Part shown: positions 13,872 through 18,472 of the stretch, piece by piece
How the letters are laid out: each line of letters opens with the position of its first letter
Position numbering within the stretch: the stretch's first letter is position 1
Source: a virus
Virus record (IMG/VR): IMGVR_UViG_3300035701_007077
Coordinates: 1-21,653 of that record
Reading direction: 5' to 3' (one strand)
Length of the DNA: 21,653 nt
Made by a program: the position numbers and the translations under genes
Notes under the pieces: model-generated
What the model was told of the DNA's origin: nothing
Databases searched by the model: none
The model's input: only the letters and a program-made list of their open reading frames with translations

Positions 13872-13890
13872 AAACCAAGTCGGGTTTTTT
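13864..13890 (+). terminator. Intrinsic terminator ahead of the tRNA array
   Basis: An 8-bp perfect stem, ACCCGACT (13864-13871) with AGTCGGGT (13878-13885), loop AAACCA, followed by TTTTTGTTTT. It lies between the promoter and the first tRNA, so transcription must pass it for the array to be made. Confidence 0.85.
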
Positions 13891-13898
13891 GTTTTGAG

Positions 13899-13909
13899 GC
13901 TCTTTGACA
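13899..13909 (+). promoter_or_regulatory. boxA-like antitermination site
   Basis: GCTCTTTGACA differs at one base from the classical boxA core GCTCTTTAACA, bound by NusB/S10 in stable-RNA operons. It lies between the terminator and the first tRNA. Similar CTTTGACATATTG sequences precede rRNA and tRNA genes in Bacteroidota. Confidence 0.5.
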
Positions 13910-13922
13910 TATTGGAAAAAAT

Positions 13923-13996
13923 AGTGCGTTGGTGAAGTTGGTTATCATGCCACCCTGTCACGGTGGAGTTCACGGGTTCGAGCCCCGTACGCACTG
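13923..13996 (+). tRNA. tRNA-Asp(GTC)
   Basis: Full cloverleaf: acceptor AGTGCGT/ACGCACT, D-stem GTGA/TCAT, anticodon stem CCACC/GGTGG with loop CTGTCAC (GTC), variable loop AGTTC, T-arm ACGGG-TTCGAGC-CCCGT, discriminator G as expected for Asp. CCA is not encoded (CAA follows). Confidence 0.93.
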
Positions 13997-14058
13997 CAAC
14001 AGAGTTTTGAGCGTCAGGAGGAATCTCTATATATATGGAAAAAAACCGCTGGCAAATT

Positions 14059-14143
14059 AGTTTGTGGGGCTGCTGGGTGTGGCCGCCGGACTGTCACTCC
14101 GGAACCAGAAATGGACAGGTGGGTTCGAACCCCATACAGACTG
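14059..14143 (+). tRNA. tRNA-Asp(GTC)-like with a hairpin in the variable region
   Basis: Acceptor AGTTTGT/ACAGACT, D-stem GGCT/GGCC, anticodon stem CCGGA/TCCGG with loop CTGTCAC (GTC), T-arm GTGGG-TTCGAAC-CCCAT, discriminator G. The variable region is 16 bases and contains a small hairpin (CCA-GAAA-TGG), not expected in a tRNA-Asp. The acceptor resembles that of the first Asp tRNA, so it may be a diverged duplicate. No CCA. Confidence 0.75.
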
Positions 14144-14169
14144 CAATCTCAACCGAAAGTAAGTAGGTT

Positions 14170-14225
14170 ACTGGTGAAGCGGGGATCATAGCCCCAACTT
14201 GAAGGGTTCGTTCCTGACAGGGTAT
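14170..14225 (+). pseudogene. Degenerate tRNA, CAT anticodon arm
   Basis: A GGGG/CCCC stem with the 7-base loop ATCATAG would present CAT (Met or Ile2), followed by AACTT and a weak T-arm (AGG-GTTCGTT-CCT). I find no matching acceptor stem, and the D-arm is poor. Most likely the remnant of a tRNA-Met/Ile2, or a very divergent tRNA. Confidence 0.3.
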
Positions 14226-14254
14226 GGTGACAAAAAACAGTTTGGAGATTAAAT

Positions 14255-14340
14255 GCGATGTTATACAAGTGGTTAAAGTACTCAGACCTTCAATCTGATA
14301 TCCTCCGTGATTTCGAGGGGTTCGAATCCCCCACATCGTA
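14255..14340 (+). tRNA. Class II tRNA with unusual anticodon loop
   Basis: Acceptor GCGATGT/ACATCGT, short D-stem TAC/GTA, anticodon stem TCAGA/TCTGA, variable arm (ATC-CTCCGT-GAT), T-arm AGGGG-TTCGAAT-CCCCC with an outer A:C mismatch, discriminator A. The anticodon loop is CCTTCAA: position 33 is C instead of the near-universal T, and positions 34-36 read TTC (Glu), which does not suit a class II body (normally Leu, Ser or Tyr). The anticodon stem matches the CAGA/TCTG of bacterial tRNA-Tyr. Amino-acid identity cannot be assigned. Confidence 0.65.
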
Positions 14341-14344
14341 CTAA

Positions 14345-14400
14345 AATAAATCTATTTCGAAAGGATTCGATGGGTTCGTATCCCTTACACATTTGACTTT
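14345..14400 (+). pseudogene. Orphan T-arm, tRNA 3' remnant
   Basis: A T-arm-like GGG-TTCGTAT-CCC with TTACACATTTG behind it lies just before the GIY-YIG gene. No matching 5' half is found upstream. It may be the 3' remnant of a tRNA disrupted when the endonuclease gene arrived. Confidence 0.3.
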
Positions 14401-14437
14401 TTAAAATTATTTTGGTATATTTATTATAAAAGCGTTT

Positions 14438-15040
14438 ATGCCAAATTTTAACAAAAACAAAAAATATCATTTTATTTACAAAACCACAAATTTATTGAAT
14501 GGCCAATATTATATTGGAATGCACAGTACATCTAATCTCCACGATGGTTATTTAGGTAGTGGTAAAAGATTAAATTATTCCATAAACAAATATGGAAAAA
14601 AGAATTTTAAAATGGATATTTTAGAACAGTTACCAAGCAGAGAACTACTAATTGAAAAAGAAAAAGAAATAATTAATGTTGAAATACTAAAAGATTTAAA
14701 TTGTCTCAATTTACAAACAGGTGGATTTTCTGGATTTGATTATATTAAAAAACTCAGGACAAATAACCCCGAATATGATAAAAAATGGAGAGCTTTACAA
14801 AGCTCAAAATTAAAAAAGGTTCATCAAAGAGGTAAATTTAAATACGATACATTTACAAATAAAACTCATAGTGACGAAACAAAAAAGTTAATGAGTATCC
14901 AACATAGAGGTAAAGGAATTGGTGAAAAAAATTCACAATATAATACATGTTGGATAACAAAAAACAAAATGAATAAAAAAATAAAAAAATCTGAATTGAG
15001 TTGTTTTTTAGAAAATGGATGGATTCAAGGTAGATTTTAA
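14438..15040 (+). CDS. GIY-YIG homing endonuclease
   Basis: The 200-residue protein has the GIY-YIG nuclease domain at about 10-95: HFIYKTTNLLNGQYYIGMHS (the FIY...YIG pair), DGYLGSGKRLNYSI with the expected basic residue, NKYGKKNF, and a later Glu in LIEKEKEIIN. A NUMOD3-type DNA-binding segment follows (THSDETKKLMSIQHRGKG), and the C-terminus has a Trp-rich repeat ending NGWIQGRF, common in phage Seg-like endonucleases. It is free-standing between a tRNA remnant and tRNA-Glu; these enzymes cut related genomes lacking the gene and spread by repair. TATATTTATTATAAAA lies just upstream of the start. Confidence 0.93.
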   Translation: MPNFNKNKKYHFIYKTTNLLNGQYYIGMHSTSNLHDGYLGSGKRLNYSINKYGKKNFKMDILEQLPSRELLIEKEKEIINVEILKDLNCLNLQTGGFSGFDYIKKLRTNNPEYDKKWRALQSSKLKKVHQRGKFKYDTFTNKTHSDETKKLMSIQHRGKGIGEKNSQYNTCWITKNKMNKKIKKSELSCFLENGWIQGRF

Positions 15041-15043
15041 TAT

Positions 15044-15115
15044 GCTCGGTTCGTCTAGGGGTTAGGACCTCAGGTTTTCATCCTGGAAACACGGGTTCGA
15101 TTCCCGTACCGAGTA
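15044..15115 (+). tRNA. tRNA-Glu(TTC)
   Basis: Acceptor GCTCGGT/ACCGAGT, D-stem GTCT/GGAC, anticodon stem TCAGG/CCTGG with loop TTTTCAT (TTC), T-arm ACGGG-TTCGATT-CCCGT, discriminator A. Starts three bases after the endonuclease stop. CCA not encoded. Confidence 0.93.
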
Positions 15116-15180
15116 CAATGCGTGACAAACCCATCATTAAGTACCAAAGTGAGGGTTAATGTGTAATATAACAAACAATC

Positions 15181-15222
15181 GGTTATAATACCGATATATA
15201 ACCCATATAGGTTATATAACCT
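15181..15222. repeat. Nested GGTTATA/TATAACC inverted repeats
   Basis: The spacer before tRNA-Leu(AAG) contains GGTTATA twice and TATAACC twice, including the perfect 14-bp palindrome AGGTTATATAACCT (15209-15222). Could be an RNA processing hairpin or a protein site; nothing else is visible in this spacer. Confidence 0.5.
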
Positions 15223-15229
15223 ATAATTT

Positions 15230-15311
15230 CTCATTGTGTTGGAATTGGTAGACATGTCAGACTAAGGATCTGGCGCCGAAAGGTTTGAGGGTTCGAGTCC
15301 CTCCAATGAGA
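15230..15311 (+). tRNA. tRNA-Leu(AAG)
   Basis: Class II: acceptor CTCATTG/CAATGAG, Leu-type D-arm (TTGGAATTGGTAGACA), anticodon stem TCAGA/TCTGG with loop CTAAGGA (AAG), variable arm with GCCGAAAGG, T-arm GAGGG-TTCGAGT-CCCTC, discriminator A. A34 is unusual in bacterial tRNA-Leu, where GAG is normal; it would need deamination to inosine to read CUC. Confidence 0.9.
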
Positions 15312-15371
15312 CAAAATGTTTAATGGATTAATCAAAAAGTGAGGAAAAGTGATTAATGGGATAAGCAAAAT

Positions 15372-15455
15372 GCGGATGTGGTGGAATGGTAGACACGCCA
15401 GTCTTAGGAACTGGTGCCGAAAGGCGTGTAGGTTCGAGTCCTATCATCCGCACCA
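15372..15455 (+). tRNA. tRNA-Leu(TAG), CCA encoded
   Basis: Acceptor GCGGATG/CATCCGC, Leu-type D-arm, anticodon stem CCAGT/ACTGG with loop CTTAGGA (TAG), variable arm TGCCGAAAGGCGT, T-arm GTAGG-TTCGAGT-CCTAT, discriminator A followed by genomic CCA, unlike the other tRNAs here. Confidence 0.94.
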
Positions 15456-15529
15456 TCTTACTTGAGGTAGTGAAGCGATTAACTCTCAACACTTAGGCTT
15501 GAAGTAATAGTTCAAGAGTGAGATTAACT

Positions 15530-15615
15530 GCTCGTGTGGCGGAACTGGTAGACGCGACGGACTTAAAATCCGTTGGGCAGTAATGCCCGTGTGGGTTCGA
15601 GTCCCATCATGAGTA
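15530..15615 (+). tRNA. tRNA-Leu(TAA)
   Basis: Acceptor GCTCGTG/CATGAGT with two G-T pairs, Leu-type D-arm (GCGGAACTGGTAGACGC), anticodon stem ACGGA/TCCGT with loop CTTAAAA (TAA), variable arm TGGGCAGTAATGCCC, T-arm GTGGG-TTCGAGT-CCCAT, discriminator A. Confidence 0.94.
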
Positions 15616-15618
15616 CAA

Positions 15619-15683
15619 AATGATTTGGTCGAGCGGTGGTAAGGGGTCGCAACGATAATCGCAGGAGCACCTACCAAATCATT
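15619..15683 (+). other. tRNA-sized RNA element closed by a 10-bp stem, no T-arm
   Basis: AATGATTTGG (15619-15628) and CCAAATCATT (15674-15683) form a perfect 10-bp stem around 45 bases. A tRNA-Ser/Tyr-like D-arm segment (GTCGAGCGGTGGTAAGG) follows the stem, but only about 30 bases remain and no TTCGA T-loop exists. Could be a truncated tRNA or another structured RNA. Confidence 0.4.
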
Positions 15684-15684
15684 C

Positions 15685-15767
15685 AAGTAGTAGATGTCTA
15701 AGTTAAACCAGGCGGCCATAACTTTAATGGTCTTTGGATGTTCGGGTTTTTTTTCGGTCTACTACTT
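15685..15767 (+). other. tRNA-like element closed by a 10-bp stem, degenerate T-arm
   Basis: AAGTAGTAGA (15685-15694) and TCTACTACTT (15758-15767) pair perfectly. Inside, GTCT/AGGC could be a D-stem and GCCAT/ATGGT an anticodon stem with loop AACTTTA (CTT at 34-36, A instead of T at 33). The T-arm region is T-rich and pairs poorly. Likely a degenerate tRNA (perhaps Lys) or a tRNA mimic. Confidence 0.4.
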
Positions 15768-15770
15768 TAC

Positions 15771-15844
15771 GGGCTGTTAGCTCAGTTGGCTAGAGCACCT
15801 GCCTTGCAAGCAGGGGGTCAAGGGTTCGACTCCCTTACGGTCCA
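15771..15844 (+). tRNA. tRNA-Ala(TGC)
   Basis: Acceptor GGGCTGT/ACGGTCC with the Ala identity pair G3-U70, D-arm GCTC-AGTTGGCTA-GAGC, anticodon stem CCTGC/GCAGG with loop CTTGCAA (TGC), T-arm AAGGG-TTCGACT-CCCTT, discriminator A. Confidence 0.95.
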
Positions 15845-15908
15845 CACGGGTGATGTTTTCGCGATGTTTTGAGCTGGCCATTACAGTACAGGAAAAAAAC
15901 AAAGAAAT

Positions 15909-15981
15909 GGGGGCGCATGTACCAAGGTTGGCGATTGAGTTTTGCAAACTTGATGGGACGTTTCGATTACGTTCGTCTCCA
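15909..15981 (+). tRNA. Divergent tRNA-Ala(TGC)
   Basis: Acceptor GGGGGCG/CGTCTCC with G-T at 3-70 (Ala identity), anticodon stem TGAGT/ACTTG with loop TTTGCAA (TGC at 34-36), variable ATGG, T-arm GACGT-TTCGATT-ACGTT, discriminator A. The D-arm pairs poorly. A one-base shift would read GCA (Cys), but the discriminator is A, not the T of tRNA-Cys, and G3-U70 favours Ala. Confidence 0.7.
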
Positions 15982-16028
15982 CATGCACGGTTCACCCTAT
16001 ACGCAGAATTGTTAGGAAGGGTATATTT

Positions 16029-16110
16029 GGCCTTGTGGCGGAACTGGTAGACGCACTTCACTCAAAACGAAGTACCGAAAGGTGTGTGGGTTCGAGTCCC
16101 ATCTTGGCCA
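16029..16110 (+). tRNA. tRNA-Leu(CAA)
   Basis: Leu-type D-arm (GCGGAACTGGTAGACGC), anticodon stem CTTCA/CGAAG (one A:C mismatch) with loop CTCAAAA (CAA), variable arm with CCGAAAGG, T-arm GTGGG-TTCGAGT-CCCAT, discriminator A. The acceptor GGCCTTG/CTTGGCC has two T:T mismatches, so folding or charging may be weakened. Confidence 0.85.
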
Positions 16111-16115
16111 CTAAT

Positions 16116-16248
16116 GTTATTCGTGGAGGAATGGAATACTCGCCTGACTAAACCCTAAAAATGGATTATCTATGTGGGCTGAATCGGGTACGTCGGCAGG
16201 ATAGTCTGCTACAGACGCGACTGCGGGTTCGAGACCCGTCGAATGACA
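16116..16248 (+). other. Interrupted tRNA-like element
   Basis: GTTATTCG (16116-16123) pairs with CGAATGAC (16240-16247, one G-T pair), and a good T-arm (GCGGG-TTCGAGA-CCCGT) precedes the 3' strand. A D-arm-like GAG/CTC follows the 5' strand. The middle is far too long (132 bases in all) and contains no clear anticodon arm; a hairpin GTCTG-CTA-CAGAC lies near 16204-16216. Options: a tRNA with a small insertion or intron, or two fused remnants. Confidence 0.45.
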
Positions 16249-16255
16249 TTAAAAT

Positions 16256-16338
16256 GCGCAAGTGGCAGAGTGGTCGATTGCACGAGTCTCCAAAACTCGT
16301 AGAGAAATCTCACAGGGGTCCAAATCCTCTCTTGCGTG
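16256..16338 (+). tRNA. Class II tRNA with CCA anticodon
   Basis: Acceptor GCGCAAG/CTTGCGT, anticodon stem CGAGT/ACTCG with loop CTCCAAA (CCA at 34-36, Trp), variable arm GAG-AAAT-CTC, T-arm AGGGG-TCCAAAT-CCTCT with T-loop TCC instead of TTC, discriminator G. The long variable arm and G73 suit tRNA-Ser, whereas CCA is the Trp anticodon; normal tRNA-Trp is class I. Identity is ambiguous. Confidence 0.75.
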
Positions 16339-16412
16339 CTATGGTAAAATTAATTTTACCAAAAACATCTGTTTTACTATTCGACCTGATATTTATAATA
16401 AAATATAGTATC

Positions 16413-17147
16413 ATGAATAGTAAAACAGATAATTTTTCAGATAACGAAATTATAGGAATTCTCGATCAATGTAGATCCTTTAGAGAAGTATTAGGAAAAA
16501 TCGGATATAGTAGTAATGGAAGTGGAGGGTACAGTCTTCTTAAACAACAACTCGGAAAACGAAACATTCAAATTCCAAAATACCATTATTACGGTGATAC
16601 TAAAAAGAGGTCATCAATTCCCTTAATCGAAATATTAATTGAAAATTCAACATATACTAATAGATCAGGATTGAAAAGACGATTAGTTAATGAAGGACTA
16701 CTCGAATATAAATGTAAATGTGGTAATATTGGATTGTGGGAAGGAAAACGACTATCATTACAATTGGAGCATAAGAACGGAAAAAATAATGATAATAGAA
16801 TTGAAAACTTGGAATTTTTATGCCCAAACTGTCATTCTCAATCTGAAACATTTTCTGGTAAAAATAATAGATGTTCCAAAAGAGTTAAAAAAATAAGAAA
16901 GTCCAGAAGTAGTGATAATTTTTGCATATGTGGAAACCCTATAAAAAATAGAAGTACCCATTGTAAAGATTGTCATCATGAGAATTTACGAAAAATTAAA
17001 TCAAGGCCGTCATATGGAGAACTAATTAATGATATTACATTTTCAAACTATACATCAACTGGAAAAAAATATGGAGTATCAGATAATACAATACGAAAAT
17101 GGATTAAAATATATGAAAAAGAAATGGACATTCATCAATCATTTTAA
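16413..17147 (+). CDS. HNH homing endonuclease with zinc ribbons
   Basis: The frame is open from 16161, but that would run through the preceding tRNA. The ATG at 16413 (MNSKTDNFSDNEIIGIL) gives a 244-residue protein of normal layout. Residues 1-60 form an HTH-like module common in phage HNH enzymes. The HNH core is at 100-147: zinc cysteines C101/C103 and C137/C140, the catalytic H120 in LQLEHKNG, IENLEFLCPNCHSQ with H141. A second CxC...CxxC ribbon lies at 171-187 and a C-terminal helix-turn-helix at 215-233 (YGVSDNTIRKWIK). It sits inside the tRNA array, like the GIY-YIG gene, and GATATTTATAAT lies about 20 bases before its start. Confidence 0.92.
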   Translation: MNSKTDNFSDNEIIGILDQCRSFREVLGKIGYSSNGSGGYSLLKQQLGKRNIQIPKYHYYGDTKKRSSIPLIEILIENSTYTNRSGLKRRLVNEGLLEYKCKCGNIGLWEGKRLSLQLEHKNGKNNDNRIENLEFLCPNCHSQSETFSGKNNRCSKRVKKIRKSRSSDNFCICGNPIKNRSTHCKDCHHENLRKIKSRPSYGELINDITFSNYTSTGKKYGVSDNTIRKWIKIYEKEMDIHQSF

Positions 17148-17151
17148 AAAT

Positions 17152-17250
17152 ATTTTAGTGGCGGAATTGGAAGACGCGCCTCAATGCCCTGTGGTGTGAC
17201 AAAAGAGGGTTAACAAAAGTCACATATGGGTTCGAGTCCCATCTAGGATG
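17152..17250 (+). pseudogene. Degenerate Leu-type tRNA after the HNH gene
   Basis: Acceptor ATTTTAG/CTAGGAT, Leu-type D-arm (GCGGAATTGGAAGACGC) and a sound T-arm (ATGGG-TTCGAGT-CCCAT) are present. The anticodon arm is damaged (CCTCA/TGTGG around a 6-base loop) and the variable region holds a long extra hairpin (TGTGAC/GTCACA). Discriminator is G, not the A of tRNA-Leu. Starts five bases after the HNH stop. Confidence 0.5.
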
Positions 17251-17255
17251 TAAGT

Positions 17256-17282
17256 GAAGCGGTGGAGATATCCCACCGCTTC
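17256..17282 (+). terminator. Terminator-like hairpin at the end of the tRNA array
   Basis: A 10-bp perfect stem, GAAGCGGTGG (17256-17265) with CCACCGCTTC (17273-17282) and a 7-base loop. The following tract is only weakly T-rich, so it may be a processing hairpin instead. It divides the plus-strand array from the convergent PspC gene. Confidence 0.65.
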
Positions 17283-17289
17283 TTGTAAT

Positions 17290-17496
17290 TTAATCAGTTA
17301 ATAATATGGGTTCTTTCGGAGTAACAATCCACAATACGATATATGTTATAAGAAAGAACGGACACGCAAATAACCCACCCATTAAAAAGATTAATCTCCA
17401 AAATGTCGGATCAATGTTAAAAAAGGTTCCAAGTCCGCCGCAAACGCCGCCGATCCATTTGTTAGTTCTACTTCTGTACAATTTTTTCGTTTCCAT
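17290..17496 (-). CDS. PspC-domain membrane protein
   Basis: The 68-residue protein is a single PspC domain: KLYRSRTNKWIGGVCGGLGT then FFNIDPTFWRLIF, a glycine-rich amphipathic start followed by one long hydrophobic stretch (about 33-60). PspC domains sit in the inner membrane and take part in envelope stress sensing in bacteria; small stand-alone versions are common in Bacteroidota. No pspA or other stress gene is nearby. A phage copy might protect the membrane or modulate host stress signalling (inference). Confidence 0.9.
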   Translation of the reverse strand: METKKLYRSRTNKWIGGVCGGLGTFFNIDPTFWRLIFLMGGLFACPFFLITYIVLWIVTPKEPILLTD

Positions 17497-17566
17497 AATT
17501 AATAGTTTTGCATAAAGACGGAAGAATGTGAAAAATGCTGTACGAAAATAAAAATATTTTTTCCAA

Positions 17567-18460
17567 TTAGTCTAAACCAACTCTAAGAGTGTTAGTTATC
17601 TTCAACATTAATTCATATTCCTCAGCGTTTATGTCCTGAGAGAAGAAATTAATTGGATTAATAGGTTTATTCATATAAATGACTTCATAATGAAGATGAT
17701 CCCCCGTTGATATTCCTGTATTTCCAACTGTACCAATGATTTGTCCTCGTACAATTTTTTGTCCATTTCTAACGCCAATGCTATTTAAATGGCCATATGC
17801 GGTTTCATAATTATAACCATGGTCTATCTTTATAAAATTACCAAATCCTAAATAGTTTCCTGCGAAAGTAACAACCCCATCTGCGGTTGCATATACAGGA
17901 GTTCTTTCTTTTGCGACAAAATCCATTCCATAATGAAATTTATTTATTTTATAAATTGGATGAATTCTCATACTATACCCTGATGAAATGCGTTCTACAT
18001 CTTTTGTTGCAATTGGTTTTATTGCTGGATAATGCCGTAATTTAGTGTTATTACTTGTTATTTCTTGAATAATATTTTTAAACTTTGCCCCATTATATTC
18101 AATAATACTTCCAATATTATCTAATTTATCGTTAACCGTTTGAGGGGTAATTATTGTAAGGGTATCATTATTGTTTGAAAAAGAATAATTAATAATGCTA
18201 TCTTTTTCCTCCAATGTTTGTAAAAGATAGTAGATGCCATCAGATTTTTTATCAATCATATATAATTGATAGTTTAAATCATTGAGTTCTTTTTTTAATT
18301 GAACTTCTTTCGGCGTGTCGAAAAGAAAAGAAATGATAAAGATCAATAGAACGCTAATAATAATTTGCGTCAAAGAAAATATTAAAATTTTCTTATAGTT
18401 TAATATAACTTTTTTATATTCTAATTTAATCCCGTCAAATTTATATAACGTACACCTCAT
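17567..18460 (-). CDS. Membrane-anchored M23 (LytM-type) metallopeptidase
   Basis: The 297-residue protein has a cytoplasmic start, a membrane helix at about 25-47, a helical linker with YQLYMIDKKSDGIYYLLQTL (about 50-140), then an M23 domain at about 155-275: zinc ligands H176 and D180 (FHYGMD), H224 (AYGHL) and H255/H257 (GDHLHYE). All expected catalytic positions are present. M23 enzymes cut peptide cross-links in peptidoglycan. The membrane anchor and linker resemble Bacteroidota cell-wall remodelling peptidases rather than a soluble lysin. It starts 12 bases after the giant repeat gene, so the two are probably co-transcribed. Confidence 0.93.
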   Translation of the reverse strand: MRCTLYKFDGIKLEYKKVILNYKKILIFSLTQIIISVLLIFIISFLFDTPKEVQLKKELNDLNYQLYMIDKKSDGIYYLLQTLEEKDSIINYSFSNNNDTLTIITPQTVNDKLDNIGSIIEYNGAKFKNIIQEITSNNTKLRHYPAIKPIATKDVERISSGYSMRIHPIYKINKFHYGMDFVAKERTPVYATADGVVTFAGNYLGFGNFIKIDHGYNYETAYGHLNSIGVRNGQKIVRGQIIGTVGNTGISTGDHLHYEVIYMNKPINPINFFSQDINAEEYELMLKITNTLRVGLD

Positions 18461-18472
18461 AATAATAAGTAT

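Noticed and set aside
14255-14340. Reading this tRNA as a TCA (UGA) suppressor and the genome as recoded
   Set aside because: TCA is not in the anticodon position of the loop, and TGA is used as an ordinary stop in several genes here, including ATGA overlaps.
16022-16029. TATATTTG as a second promoter inside the tRNA array
   Set aside because: No TTTG lies 19-21 bases upstream and the element runs into the first base of tRNA-Leu(CAA).
13788-16061. Minus-strand frames across the tRNA array (translations with GFEP and THTG motifs)
   Set aside because: They are antisense readings of tRNA T-arms and acceptor stems, a well-known artefact of tRNA genes.
16161-16412. Long N-terminal extension of the HNH frame
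   Set aside because: It would run through the interrupted tRNA element and the CCA tRNA; the ATG at 16413 gives a normal-length endonuclease.
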